Positions 26,771-36,317 of a stretch of DNA of 64,000 nt are shown in pieces. The translations under genes were made by a program, and so were the position numbers. Where the stretch lies: the NCBI GenBank assembly GCA_963832245.1, contig CAWHTG010000002.1, positions 62,001 through 126,000 on the forward strand, read 5' to 3'. The first letter of the stretch is position 1. Every line of letters starts with the position of its first letter. This stretch comes from JABDBE01 sp963832245. GTDB lineage: Bacteria > Acidobacteriota > Terriglobia > Terriglobales > Acidobacteriaceae. Below the pieces are notes generated by a model. The model saw nothing but the letters and a program-made list of their open reading frames with translations. It ran no database searches and was not told the origin of the DNA.

Positions 26771-27544
26771 ATGAAGAATGCAAAACGCTCTCCCCGCCAA
26801 CACTTCATCCTCTCCGGGCCGCTGCAGCAACGGCTCAACGCTTATGCGCTCGTGGCCGGCGCCGCCGGAGTTGGAGTGCTCGTGGCGACCCAACCTGCCG
26901 CCGCTAAGATCGTCTACACCCCGGCGCATGCGGCGATCACCTTCGACCATGCTGTCGCGCTCGATCTGAATCACGACGGCAAGAAAGATTTCACTTTCCA
27001 CGAGACCTTTATTACGACCACCAGTGTCGGGGAAAACCACTCCCTGATTTTGTCGGTTATCCCCGCCCACCAGAACAACGAAATCTGGGGGAAGGCCCGC
27101 CACGCCTCAGCCCTGCGCGCCGGAGTTCAAGTTGGCCCCAAGGGTCAATTCTCCGTCTCCAAGAAGACCATGGCGGTCGACTATTACGCCGACGGTACCG
27201 GCGGCAGTGGAACCTGTGCCGGCAAGTGGAACAACGTAAAGAATCGCTATCTGGGATTAAAGTTCAGTATCAACGGAACTACCCACTTCGGATGGGCACG
27301 CCTGAATGTCAGCTGCGTCACACACTACGGAAGCCACACGGTCTCAGGTCTATTAACTGGCTACGCTTACGAGACCATTCCGAACAAGCCGATCATCACC
27401 GGCCAAACCAAAGGACGGGATGAAGAAAGCACACGGGAATCGTCGAGTCCGGCAGCTCTCATCGCCCCCGCTGCAAAACCGGCCACGCTAGGCTTGCTAG
27501 CCGTGGGAGCTCCCGGACTATATATTTGGCGGCGCGAGGACTAG
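26771..27544 (+). CDS. Secreted protein with a C-terminal sorting-signal-like tail
   Basis: 257 aa. The N-terminal export signal includes YALVAGAAGVGVLVATQPAAA (about aa 23-43). The mature part is beta-rich with DLNHDGKKDFTFHE, an acidic FG-GAP/calcium-loop-like repeat, and FSINGTTHFGWARLNVSC. The C-terminus has LGLLAVGAPGL then YIWRRED, a hydrophobic helix followed by a basic cluster as in PEP-CTERM-like sorting tails, although a clear PEP is not seen. Envelope or extracellular role; substrate unknown. Confidence 0.65.
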   Translation: MKNAKRSPRQHFILSGPLQQRLNAYALVAGAAGVGVLVATQPAAAKIVYTPAHAAITFDHAVALDLNHDGKKDFTFHETFITTTSVGENHSLILSVIPAHQNNEIWGKARHASALRAGVQVGPKGQFSVSKKTMAVDYYADGTGGSGTCAGKWNNVKNRYLGLKFSINGTTHFGWARLNVSCVTHYGSHTVSGLLTGYAYETIPNKPIITGQTKGRDEESTRESSSPAALIAPAAKPATLGLLAVGAPGLYIWRRED

Positions 27545-27593
27545 AGGCTGCCTCTCAGTTAGTAGATCAATAGGTGTCGCGGAACAGGGCGCA

Positions 27594-27953
27594 TCAATTT
27601 CTTGCCGTTACTTGATCCTTGATCTTGTCGTACTCTTGCTGCGAGATGATGCGCCGGCTAACCAGTTCAGAAGTGCTGCTATAAGGCCGCCCATCGATGA
27701 TGCGCTCTGCTCCCTCGGTACTCATTCCCGGTAGGCTTTGCAGTTGCTCTTTACTGGCTTTGTTTACATCCAGCGGCTGGTTGCGATTCCATCCGTCTTT
27801 CACGCCGTCAGCCAGGGCTTTCGCGTCGTTCTTGATCTCCGACGTGGCTTGTGCGGTTCTCTCTCGCACTTCATCGGGGCTGGTTTTTTGCGAGGTACAT
27901 CCGGCTGCCAGCAGAAGCAAAAGGACCATCAATGCGGCAATTATTTTCACCAC
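27594..27953 (-). CDS. Lipoprotein with a helix-hairpin-helix domain
   Basis: 119 aa. Lipobox LLAAGC at about aa 15-20 predicts lipidation at the Cys. A charged helical linker follows, then a ComEA-like helix-hairpin-helix: LDVNKASKEQLQSLPGMSTE and GAERIIDGRPYSS. In ComEA this fold binds DNA; as a periplasm-facing lipoprotein it could bind DNA or serve as a protein adaptor. It ends 39 bp before the HAD gene region on the same strand. Confidence 0.8.
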   Translation of the reverse strand: MVKIIAALMVLLLLLAAGCTSQKTSPDEVRERTAQATSEIKNDAKALADGVKDGWNRNQPLDVNKASKEQLQSLPGMSTEGAERIIDGRPYSSTSELVSRRIISQQEYDKIKDQVTARN

Positions 27954-27992
27954 CCTACGATGCGGTTGGAGTCTACGAGGTTGGTTCCGGTC

Positions 27993-28661
27993 TTAATGAT
28001 CGTCCTTCAGCACCACTCGCAATTCGCCGTTCGTCTCTAACCCTAATATGGAAATCGATTCGCAATTTTCCACAATCCAGTCGGCGCCCGCAGCCTTGAG
28101 TTCCGACTCCGGCGCCGTGGTTCGGCAGGCAATTACGCGAGCGCCAGCAGCCGTGCCGGCGCGAATGCCCGCCGGGGCGTCTTCCACCACCACGCAGTGC
28201 ATTGCCGAGACTCCCAACAACGACGCGCCTTTCAGATAAGGTTCGGGGTTCGGTTTTCCATTCTTTACGTCATCAGATGTAACCAACCGTTCGGGAATGG
28301 GCAGCCCAGCGGCACGCAAACGCACTTCGGCCAGCGGGCGCGTACACGAAGTCACGATAGTCCACGGGTCTGAGGGCAGAGCATTTAGCAGTTCGCGCGC
28401 TCCCGGCAAAGGCACAACTCCCTCTAGATCTTCGATCTCGCCACGTTCCACTTTGCGGTTCTCGGCTTCCTGATTGCCGTGGGGAAGATACTCGCGTATG
28501 GTCGCAACGCTGGGGCGTCCATGCGCTCGGCGAATCACTTCGTCGGGATCGAGACCGTGCGCGATGGCCCATTGCGTCCAGACGCGAGCGACCGCGGGAG
28601 TGGAGTCGATCAGCACACCATCCAAGTCAAACAGAAAGGCGCGGCAAACGATCTGAGTCAT
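27993..28661 (-). CDS. HAD-superfamily phosphatase, beta-phosphoglucomutase-like
   Basis: About 222 aa from the ATG at 28661. Nucleophile motif FLFDLDGVLIDS, motif II TIVTSCTRP, Lys in DDVKNGKPNPEPYLKGA and motif IV VVVEDAPAGIRAG. A helical cap domain lies between motifs I and II, as in subclass IA phosphatases for small sugar phosphates or 2-phosphoglycolate. The exact substrate is not readable. It is followed by the HhH lipoprotein gene. Confidence 0.88.
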   Translation of the reverse strand: MTQIVCRAFLFDLDGVLIDSTPAVARVWTQWAIAHGLDPDEVIRRAHGRPSVATIREYLPHGNQEAENRKVERGEIEDLEGVVPLPGARELLNALPSDPWTIVTSCTRPLAEVRLRAAGLPIPERLVTSDDVKNGKPNPEPYLKGASLLGVSAMHCVVVEDAPAGIRAGTAAGARVIACRTTAPESELKAAGADWIVENCESISILGLETNGELRVVLKDDH

Positions 28662-28687
28662 GCACCACGATAGCAAACGGTGAGCTG

Positions 28688-29893
28688 TTACTGGGGTTCC
28701 TGCGTAAGCTCGGGGTCGGGCATCGGTCCAGCCTCCAGTTCCTGATGCCGTTTTTCGCGGGCGGCATTGGACATTTGCGTGAAGGTCTGCATCTCGGCTT
28801 TCGCTTCCTGGATGCGCCCAAGGTGCTGCAGAATTTGTCCTCGCAAATAGTGAGTGCCAGGGCTGTCAGCATCGAGCTTTAGGGCTGCGTCGATCTCGCT
28901 CAGTGCTTCCGCATATTTATTCTCGCGCTGATACACCCTGGCGAGTTGAAAACGGGAGCTGGCAAGTTGTGAATCGAGACGCAACGCCTGACGAAACATC
29001 TTCTCCGCGTCCTTGTCCTGCTGCTGAAGGTAATACACCTGTCCTAGTTGGTCGTAGTTGTAGCTAACATCAGGCTCGATGGCGATGTCCTTGAGGAACT
29101 CCGCCTTGGCTCGTTCGAGATCCTGCCTCTTGAGGTAAGCCATTCCGAGGTTGAAATGCACGAAAGGAAGCGAAGGATCCCCCTTCGCCGAAAGTCCGAG
29201 TTCAGTAATGGCTCCGTCGTATTCTTCAAGGTTAAGGTGCGCTTTGCCCATCAGCAGATGAAACTCGGGAGAGTTTTGGCCGACCTCGACTAAGCGAGTC
29301 AAAGCTCGCTGTTCCAACTCGGACTGGCCCGCCTTGTTGGCCGCGATGCCGAGCACGTAGAGGTAATTCAACTGGCCAGAAGCCTGTGACCACAGCGGCT
29401 CGAGCGTGTTAGCCGCATCGGAGTATCGCTGGACAAAGAAATAGCACAAGCCTAGCAAATAGCGCGCCTGAAAAGAGTCCGGCGCATCATGCACGACCGA
29501 CTCAAATGGAGGAATTGCCTTTCGAAAATCGTTCTGACGATAGTAGACGAGACCGATGTTGAGCCGCACGCCTGTCATCTGCGGCGCCAGGCGCTCGGCC
29601 TTGCGCAACATCTCCAGAGCGTGCTGCCACTGTTTGCGCCGCATGTAGATTACTCCCAGGTTCGCGTACGCGCCCGCAACCTGCGGATTGATCGCCAGCA
29701 CCGCGCGAAAGGCATGGTCGGCGTCATCCAGCTTGCCACTCTTAAGAGCCGCTTCCCCCTGCTGAAAAAGTTGCTGGGGGTCAGCATCCCGCGAAGTCGA
29801 TGACGGTGATTTTTGCGTCTGTGCCTGTGGCGTCGGCTGCGTATCAGCGGCCTGCCAACCAGCCAGCAACAGGAACATGAGCAAAAATCGCAT
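28688..29893 (-). CDS. Exported tetratricopeptide-repeat protein
   Basis: 401 aa from the ATG at 29893, where a signal peptide starts (MRFLLMFLLLAGWQAADT). The frame continues to 30316, but that part overlaps the LacI gene and lacks sense. After a Gln/Thr/Ser linker come about nine TPR units in tandem, such as PQVAGAYANLGVIYMRRKQW and DVSYNYDQLGQVYYLQQQDK. Probably a periplasmic scaffold. It is divergent from the LacI-type gene, with 108 bp between the starts. Confidence 0.82.
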   Translation of the reverse strand: MRFLLMFLLLAGWQAADTQPTPQAQTQKSPSSTSRDADPQQLFQQGEAALKSGKLDDADHAFRAVLAINPQVAGAYANLGVIYMRRKQWQHALEMLRKAERLAPQMTGVRLNIGLVYYRQNDFRKAIPPFESVVHDAPDSFQARYLLGLCYFFVQRYSDAANTLEPLWSQASGQLNYLYVLGIAANKAGQSELEQRALTRLVEVGQNSPEFHLLMGKAHLNLEEYDGAITELGLSAKGDPSLPFVHFNLGMAYLKRQDLERAKAEFLKDIAIEPDVSYNYDQLGQVYYLQQQDKDAEKMFRQALRLDSQLASSRFQLARVYQRENKYAEALSEIDAALKLDADSPGTHYLRGQILQHLGRIQEAKAEMQTFTQMSNAAREKRHQELEAGPMPDPELTQEPQ

Positions 29894-30001
29894 CGCCGAA
29901 CTTGACACTGGTTCCACTCTCTGCTGTAGTGTCCGCCAGCAGCAGCATGAATTCAAGCCACCGTTTTCGCGGCAATGCGGCCGAAGCATGAAAAACTCGA
30001 G

Positions 30002-31063
30002 ATGAAAAGTGCGGCGGTCACCATTCGGGACGTGGCCAAGGAAAGCGGATTCTCGTCGACCACGGTCTCCATCGTTTTGAATAATGCTCCACTGGCGCGC
30101 TACATTCCGGCCATCACCAAGAGGCGAATTGAACGAGCCGCCAAGAACCTGGGCTACCGTCCAAACCTGTTTGCCCGCTCGCTTCGCAGCAAGCGCAGTC
30201 ACACCGTGGGTGTCATGGTTTTCGACATGACCGATCCCTACTGCACGCTGGTGCTGCGTGGCATTGAAAATACTCTGTATCAGTCCTCCTACCTTCCCAT
30301 TCTCACCGACGTTCACAACGAACGAAGCCGGTTCGAGCGTTACCTGGAAATGCTACTGGACCGGCGGGTTGAAGCGCTCATCGTGCTCGCGAACTGGCTA
30401 TTTGTCGATATCGATGTTCTGGCTGATCTGGTAAAGAGCAGCATCCCCACTGCGATGATTGGACGCGAGCTGCCCACCGATTCCATCAGCTCGGTAATGG
30501 TCGATAACGAACTCGGTGCCTATGCCGCTCTCGAACATCTTCACTCCCTTGGGCACCGCAAAATAGCTTTCATCCGCGGCCCGAAGACTTTGGCGGACAG
30601 CGCTCCCCGCTGGAAAGGCATTCGCTCCTTCGCTAAGACCAGCGGGCTCGAACTTGACCCCCGGCTGGTTTTCGATCTCCCCGAATCGCGCGATCCGATT
30701 TCAAGTTTTGAAGCGGGCTACAAATTAACGGAGGATTTGCTCAAGCACAAGTATCCATTTACGGCGTTGATGGCTTTCGATGATATGACCGCGTTTGGAG
30801 CCATACGTGCCCTGGCGAAGGCTGGTCTTCGCGTTCCGGAACAGTGTTCGGTAATCGGTTTCGATGACGTCGCTGCCTCCAGCTTGTACACCCCATCCCT
30901 GACCACGGTGCGGCAACCGATGGAAGTCATGGGCGAAATGGCAGTCAGCATCATTGTCGAGGGAATTAATGCAGTTCAGGAGAAGCGAGAGGTCAAGGCG
31001 GTACATCGCAAGGTAGCACCCGAGCTAGCGATACGGGAATCGACCCGAAGCCTTTTGACCTGA
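30002..31063 (+). CDS. LacI/GalR-family transcriptional regulator
   Basis: 353 aa from the ATG at 30002; an upstream in-frame start at 29975 is possible. The HTH is TIRDVAKESGFSSTTVSIVL with hinge helix RRIERAAKNLGYRPN. The effector domain is periplasmic-binding-protein-like: VGVMVFDMTDPYC, MALMAFDDMTAFGA-like and VIGFDDVAASSLYTPSLTTV. It is directly upstream of the TonB-dependent receptor gene, whose promoter region has a LacI-type half-palindromic site. This makes it a likely local repressor responding to a sugar or glycan. Confidence 0.9.
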   Translation: MKSAAVTIRDVAKESGFSSTTVSIVLNNAPLARYIPAITKRRIERAAKNLGYRPNLFARSLRSKRSHTVGVMVFDMTDPYCTLVLRGIENTLYQSSYLPILTDVHNERSRFERYLEMLLDRRVEALIVLANWLFVDIDVLADLVKSSIPTAMIGRELPTDSISSVMVDNELGAYAALEHLHSLGHRKIAFIRGPKTLADSAPRWKGIRSFAKTSGLELDPRLVFDLPESRDPISSFEAGYKLTEDLLKHKYPFTALMAFDDMTAFGAIRALAKAGLRVPEQCSVIGFDDVAASSLYTPSLTTVRQPMEVMGEMAVSIIVEGINAVQEKREVKAVHRKVAPELAIRESTRSLLT

Positions 31064-31101
31064 ATCGCTCGTGTTCAGGTTGATTTTTGGGTATTTTTTG
31101 C

Positions 31102-31143
31102 TTGACACGGAGGTTGCCCTACAGCACTATTAACACGTTTTAA
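31102..31143 (+). promoter_or_regulatory. Promoter and LacI-type operator of the TonB-dependent receptor gene
   Basis: -35 TTGACA (31102-31107), 17-bp spacer, -10 CACTAT (31125-31130). Overlapping the start point is the near-palindrome TTAACACGTTTTAA (31130-31143) with a central CG, the type bound by LacI/GalR proteins. A roughly 190-nt 5' leader follows before the ATG at 31335. Confidence 0.5.
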
Positions 31144-31334
31144 TAAACTGTTTTTGGGGAATTTGCCGTCTCCCGCACTAGATGTTTCAGTCAGCTTCAC
31201 GCGCTGGGTTGCACGACTGGGTGAGAGATTGCAGATGCGCAAACAAGGGTCTTTGGCTCGAAGGTGATGCTGGGTTTCTGCGTTGAGACCTGGCTCAGCT
31301 GTCCATTACGTTTTGAGTATTTAGGGAGTTGACC

Positions 31335-34300
31335 ATGAAATCTCGTCTCTTGTGGTTTTGCCTCCTCGTATTCCCGTTCTGTCTTTCAGTTGCGCTTTTC
31401 GCGCAAGACACGGCTTCGCTAACCGGCACGGTTACCGATCCCTCCGGGGCAGCTGTCGCCAACGCTCAGGTCACTCTGATCAGTAGCGAACACGGCATCA
31501 CCCGCGCGACCAACACAAACAGTAGCGGCGATTACCTGTTTGCCTCGCTTCCCATCGGCGCCTACGATCTCACGGTCAGCGAGACGGGATTCAAGAAATA
31601 CGAAGCTAAAGGCGTCATCTTGCGCGTCGCGGAAAAGACCCGCGTCAACGTCGTGCTGCAAGTAGGCGCCATCAACACCGAAGTGATTGTGCAGGGCGCG
31701 GAAGTCGCGCAGGTGGAAACCCAATCTTCCGATCTCGGCGGTGTGGTCACTGGCAAAGAAATTACGCAACTTGAACTGAACGGCCGCAACTTCACTCAGC
31801 TCATCACGCTGGTGCCGGGGGTAAGCAACCAGACCGGGCAGGATGAAGGAGCTGTCGGCGTTTCGGGGAATGTTTCTTTCAGCGTCAACGGCGGCCGCAT
31901 CGAATATAACAACTGGGAAATGGACGGCGGCGATGCCATGGACAATGGCAGCAACAACACCCTCAACGTCTACCCTAGCGTTGATGCCATCGCCGAGTTC
32001 AAGGTGCTCACCTCCAACTACGGCGCACAGTATGGACGCAACGGCTCGGGCACAGTCGAGGTTGAAACCAAGTCTGGCACCAGTCGCTTTCACGGCGACC
32101 TGTACGAGTTCAACCGTAATGATTTCTTTAACGCCACACCCGAATTTCAGACTGCCCCGCCAGCGTACAAGAAGAACGACTTTGGTTTTACCATAGGCGG
32201 CCCGGTTTACATTCCCGGACACTACAACACCGAGAAGCAGAAAACGTTTTTCTTCTGGTCGGAAGAATGGCGCCGCGACATAGTTCCCGGCACAAGTTTT
32301 TTCAGTGTGACCACCGTTCCCACACTGCCCGAGCGAACTGGGAATTTCAGTGATGTGTGTCCCGCGGCCGGTTCGGCCGTTAATACTACCGCTTTTCCAA
32401 ACTGTCCGGTTGACCCGCAAAGCGGCAACTATTTCCCTGGCAATCAGGTTCCGATCGCCAATCCCACCGTGGTCAATGGTCTCCTTCCACTCATTCCCGC
32501 TCCGAACATGGGTTCGAGCTCCTGGTATCTGCCGCCTTCGCTGCCCACGCATTGGCGGGAAGAGCTCTTCCGGATCGATCACAACATCAATGACAAAGTC
32601 CGTGCCACGTTTCGCTACATCCATGACTCCTGGAACCAAGACTACCCCGTACCTTTATGGACCAATGGCACCACCTTCCCCACCATTCAAACCAACTTCA
32701 ATGGTCCCGGCGTCAGCATGGTGGCGCGTATCACAGCCACGGCCTCACCAACGTTGTTGAATGAATTTGTTGCCAGTTACACTACCGACCACATCACCAC
32801 GAGCTTGATCGGGCCTTGGCAGCGGCCCTCCGGATTTCCCCCGATTGGAATCTATGACAACGGCTTTGGTGGAAAAGTACCCGGCATTATGCTGACTGGC
32901 GGACAGTATAATTTTGGAGAAGACCCGGGTTATGTTCCGAATGGTCCGCTGAATTCGAATCCCACTTTCACCTTCCGCGATAACCTCACCAAGATCGTCG
33001 GAGGGCATAATCTGCAGTTGGGTATCTATGTAGCGTTGGTCCACAAAAATGAAATTCCGCAGCCGACCTATGGCGTGAACGGCCAGTTGCAGTTTAGTAA
33101 CACCGGCAATACGGTCACAACCGGGAATCCGTTTGCTGATCTTCTGCTGGGAAACATCAGCACCTTCACTCAGGAACAAGCCGCGTTCAAAATGCACGAG
33201 CAGTACAACATTTTCGAACCTTACTTTCAGGATGACTGGCACGCCACCCCGCGCTTGACGCTGAACCTCGGGGTGAGGCTGAGCTTCTTCGGTACCTATT
33301 CGGAGAAGAATCATCTCGCCTGGAATTTCGATCCCGCGTACTACGTTCCCGGCGCCAGCAGCGTGGATCCATCCACCGGCTTGGTAATCGGCAACCCATT
33401 CAACGGGTGGGTAGACTGCGGTGTTACACCCGGGGTCCCCGCCGGTTGTATGACTAACCATTGGTGGAACCCCGCGCCCCGCCTTGGTTTTGCCTATGAT
33501 CCCCTGGGCAATGGAAAATGGGCCATCCGCGGTGGATACGGCATTTTCTTCGAGCACACGAATGGTAACGAGGCCAATACCGAGTCTCTCGAGCAGTACA
33601 ACATCAACACTCAGACCAGCAGTGTCTTTAATGTGGCGGGATATGCCAATCTGACTCCCGCTCTTCTTGGCAGCGGCACTACGCCGCTGTCTTTTGTGTC
33701 TATTCCGAACAAAGCCACTTGGCCCTACATGCAGCAGTGGCATCTGGATGTGCAACACGACATTGCCAAGAACACAGTCGCGACGCTGTCCTACGTGGGT
33801 AGCGGCGGAGTGCACTTGACCCGCTCTTATGAATACAACCAGATACACGCAGTCTCGCCAAGCCAGAATCCCTATGCGCCGGGCCAGTTGATTACAGCTT
33901 TCGATTGCAGTTGGGGTGCAGGCAATAGCCAGCCAAATGTGACATTCGACGCTTTTGGTGTTCCCACAAATGCCGTGACTTCCTATGGCACACCCGTTCC
34001 CTACAATGCTCCCCCAACTTCTGGAGGCGTTCCATCCGGCGCGGCGGTCAATCTATTTGTTGCTTGCGGCAACAATGCGACTCCGTTCTTTCCCTTTGCG
34101 GGCATTGGAAATATCACCAGAAAGGATCAGACGGCATCCTCGAATTACAATGCGTTCCAGGCTTCTTTGCGTCACAGTATAGGCGGACTGCAACTGAACG
34201 CGTCTTACACCTATAGCCACTCAATTGACGACTCTTCAGACTGGAACGACTCCGGCTTTGTCGACAGCTACGACTTGAACGCCTATCGGGCAAGCTCTAA

Positions 34301-34997
34301 CTTCGATCAAAGGCACATTATCACTATCGGCTACGTTTATGACCTGCCGTTCTTCAAGAGTAAGAGTCTCACTGACAAGCTGTTGGGAGGATGGCAGTGG
34401 TCGGGCATCACAGACATTGAAAGCGGATCGCCCTTCAGCGTTTATAACCAGGGCTGCAGTCCCTGTGGTAGTACCGTGAATGGCTCGCCTACCACCATTC
34501 CCAGTGACAACGCCGGGGTTTCCAACACGTTTGCGAGCGCGGGCTCATACCCCGATCTCGTGGGTAATCCGAAGACTGGAATACCTGCGCTCCCTCCTGG
34601 GAACCCGCCTTTGTTTTTTAATCCTTCGGCGTTCGCCGCACCCACGGGGCTCACCTTCGGCAGTGCCGGGCGAAACATTCTACGCAATCCCTGGCGTACC
34701 AACTTTGATATGGCGCTCCTGAAACACTTCGCCGTCACCGAATCGAAATACTTCGAATTCCGGGCGGAAGCCTTCAACGTATTCAACCATCGGGAGTACA
34801 CCTGGCTGGGTGGTGATGCGGGCTCGGCTGCGGACAACGCGAATGGCTCGGGAATTACCGGCGCTAACGCTGTGGGCTGCTATGGCGGAGCTAACAGTTC
34901 AGCTGGCGATTCGAGCTGTCTCGGCAACGGACTGCTTCAGCCGAATGGAGCACACAACCCACGCATCCTCCAATTGGCGCTTAAGTTCATTTTCTAA
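31335..34997 (+). CDS. Oar-like TonB-dependent receptor with carboxypeptidase-like N-domain
   Basis: 1220 aa from the ATG at 31335; a TTG lies two codons earlier and GGGAG precedes it. Signal peptide to about aa 22 (CLSVALFAQ), then a carboxypeptidase regulatory-like beta domain (SLTGTVTDPSGAAVANAQVT), a plug domain (ITQLELNGRNFTQLITLVPG), and a C-terminal beta barrel ending LQLALKFIF with the terminal Phe. This is the CarbD-TonB type expanded in Acidobacteria, probably for uptake of glycans or peptides. It is regulated, by position, by the LacI protein just upstream. TonB box not identified. Confidence 0.9.
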   Translation: MKSRLLWFCLLVFPFCLSVALFAQDTASLTGTVTDPSGAAVANAQVTLISSEHGITRATNTNSSGDYLFASLPIGAYDLTVSETGFKKYEAKGVILRVAEKTRVNVVLQVGAINTEVIVQGAEVAQVETQSSDLGGVVTGKEITQLELNGRNFTQLITLVPGVSNQTGQDEGAVGVSGNVSFSVNGGRIEYNNWEMDGGDAMDNGSNNTLNVYPSVDAIAEFKVLTSNYGAQYGRNGSGTVEVETKSGTSRFHGDLYEFNRNDFFNATPEFQTAPPAYKKNDFGFTIGGPVYIPGHYNTEKQKTFFFWSEEWRRDIVPGTSFFSVTTVPTLPERTGNFSDVCPAAGSAVNTTAFPNCPVDPQSGNYFPGNQVPIANPTVVNGLLPLIPAPNMGSSSWYLPPSLPTHWREELFRIDHNINDKVRATFRYIHDSWNQDYPVPLWTNGTTFPTIQTNFNGPGVSMVARITATASPTLLNEFVASYTTDHITTSLIGPWQRPSGFPPIGIYDNGFGGKVPGIMLTGGQYNFGEDPGYVPNGPLNSNPTFTFRDNLTKIVGGHNLQLGIYVALVHKNEIPQPTYGVNGQLQFSNTGNTVTTGNPFADLLLGNISTFTQEQAAFKMHEQYNIFEPYFQDDWHATPRLTLNLGVRLSFFGTYSEKNHLAWNFDPAYYVPGASSVDPSTGLVIGNPFNGWVDCGVTPGVPAGCMTNHWWNPAPRLGFAYDPLGNGKWAIRGGYGIFFEHTNGNEANTESLEQYNINTQTSSVFNVAGYANLTPALLGSGTTPLSFVSIPNKATWPYMQQWHLDVQHDIAKNTVATLSYVGSGGVHLTRSYEYNQIHAVSPSQNPYAPGQLITAFDCSWGAGNSQPNVTFDAFGVPTNAVTSYGTPVPYNAPPTSGGVPSGAAVNLFVACGNNATPFFPFAGIGNITRKDQTASSNYNAFQASLRHSIGGLQLNASYTYSHSIDDSSDWNDSGFVDSYDLNAYRASSNFDQRHIITIGYVYDLPFFKSKSLTDKLLGGWQWSGITDIESGSPFSVYNQGCSPCGSTVNGSPTTIPSDNAGVSNTFASAGSYPDLVGNPKTGIPALPPGNPPLFFNPSAFAAPTGLTFGSAGRNILRNPWRTNFDMALLKHFAVTESKYFEFRAEAFNVFNHREYTWLGGDAGSAADNANGSGITGANAVGCYGGANSSAGDSSCLGNGLLQPNGAHNPRILQLALKFIF

Positions 34998-35026
34998 GCT
35001 GTGTGCAAATAGCTCCTCCCCGGGCA

Positions 35027-35053
35027 TGGCCTCCCGCGAGGCCAGGAATTTTT
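35027..35053 (+). terminator. Intrinsic terminator of the TonB-dependent receptor gene
   Basis: Stem TGGCCTC/GAGGCCA with a 4-nt loop, followed by GGAATTTTT, 30 bp after the stop codon. Confidence 0.55.
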
Positions 35054-35192
35054 GTAAAGTAGATCGGTGTTTAGATTTGAAAGGGCGTGGCTCCCCTCGA
35101 GCTGATCATGGCGCGCTCTCCTACCTAAAGGCAAGGACACCGCACGAAAATGCAAACAGCAGCAGCCTTGCGCTGTACGCATAAGAACTTAG

Positions 35193-35222
35193 AGGGGCGC
35201 ATTAGTCGCGCCCCTTAGTTCC
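35193..35222. terminator. Second hairpin between convergent genes
   Basis: 8-bp stem AGGGGCGC/GCGCCCCT around ATTAGTC, followed by TAGTTCCTTTC. It separates the receptor gene from the alcohol dehydrogenase gene and may stop transcription from either side. Confidence 0.4.
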
Positions 35223-35279
35223 TTTCGGTTTTCCCGTGATCCTGCCCGAACTAGGCGGCCGACTGCTCGGGATGGGCGT

Positions 35280-36266
35280 TTACATTGTCAGAACGGCGCG
35301 AAATCGGGCCTTGCCCTGCGCCACCCGATCGTAAGCCTTCGGCGCCTGTGCCAACGGGTACGTCTCCACAATCGTTTTAACCTTTCCTTGCGCCACGAAA
35401 TCAAGCGCTTCGTAAAGATATTCGGGGCCGTTTTGCTGGCTGCCAATGATTCGAATTCGCTTCGAGATGAGATCGATCAGCGAGACCGAAATTGGCTCCG
35501 CATCGGCACCCATGGTGACGAGCCGGCCGTCGGGCCGCAATCCCTGGATGCTGTCCACCATCGCCTTAGTCGAATTTGAAGTGCTGAGGATGACATCTGC
35601 GCCTCCCGCCGCCGCAAGGCCCTTGCCGTCGCGGACCACTTCATCGGCACCGAGCTCCCGGATCATTTTGTCTTTATCGGGGGAGTGCGAAACTGCGATA
35701 GTCTCGAAGCCTGCGGCCCTTGCGTATTGCACGGCCAAGTGCCCAAGCCCGCCGATCCCGAGCACGGCCACGCGTTCATGGGGCTGAGGATCGGCCCAGC
35801 GCAGCCCGCCATAGACTGTGTAACCTGCGCAGAAGATGGGTGCTGCCTGCTCATAAGAAACCTTCTCGGGAATCAAATAGGTTGCGTCGGCATTCATCAG
35901 CATGTACTCGGCGTGTCCGCCCTGTGCCTCAATCCCTGTACCCTTCAGATAGGGACAGAACATTCTGCGGCCACGCTGGCACCATTCGCAGCGGCCGCAC
36001 GTGGATTGAATCCAGGCGGTACCCACGCGGTCACCTACCTTTCGCGTGGTGACGTCGGGAGCCGCGGCAACAATCTCGCCGACCGGCTCGTGGCCGAGGA
36101 TTCGGGGGAACGATCCGGGCAAGTGTCCGAGCGTTTGATGTACGTCGGTGTAGCAGATGCCGCTAGCATGCATCTTCACGAGCACTTGATTCGGTCCGGG
36201 CTGGGGTTGTGGAACGTCTCTGACCTGCCACGAACTGTTTACAGCGGGAGCGACTGCAGCTTGCAT
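35280..36266 (-). CDS. Zinc-dependent alcohol dehydrogenase (AdhP/MDR type)
   Basis: 328 aa from the ATG at 36266, chosen because AGGAGGA lies 6-12 bp upstream. Catalytic zinc and proton relay: ASGICYTDVHQTLG and GHEPVGEI. The structural-zinc Cys set is CGRCEWCQRGRRMFC, and the NAD site is VAVLGIGGLGHLAVQYARAA. It oxidises primary alcohols or reduces aldehydes with NAD(H). It is convergent with the receptor gene and stands alone. Confidence 0.92.
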   Translation of the reverse strand: MQAAVAPAVNSSWQVRDVPQPQPGPNQVLVKMHASGICYTDVHQTLGHLPGSFPRILGHEPVGEIVAAAPDVTTRKVGDRVGTAWIQSTCGRCEWCQRGRRMFCPYLKGTGIEAQGGHAEYMLMNADATYLIPEKVSYEQAAPIFCAGYTVYGGLRWADPQPHERVAVLGIGGLGHLAVQYARAAGFETIAVSHSPDKDKMIRELGADEVVRDGKGLAAAGGADVILSTSNSTKAMVDSIQGLRPDGRLVTMGADAEPISVSLIDLISKRIRIIGSQQNGPEYLYEALDFVAQGKVKTIVETYPLAQAPKAYDRVAQGKARFRAVLTM

Positions 36267-36317
36267 AAATATTCCTCCTAGCGCGTTTCGATGCCAGCGC
36301 CTTTGCCCTCGGTGCAT

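Noticed and set aside
29894..30316. N-terminal extension of the TPR protein
   Set aside because: It overlaps the divergent LacI gene and its promoter; a clear signal peptide begins at 29893.
31419..33848. Long minus-strand open frames opposite the TonB receptor gene
   Set aside because: They are shadows of a GC-rich forward gene with clear domains and lack any recognisable protein features.
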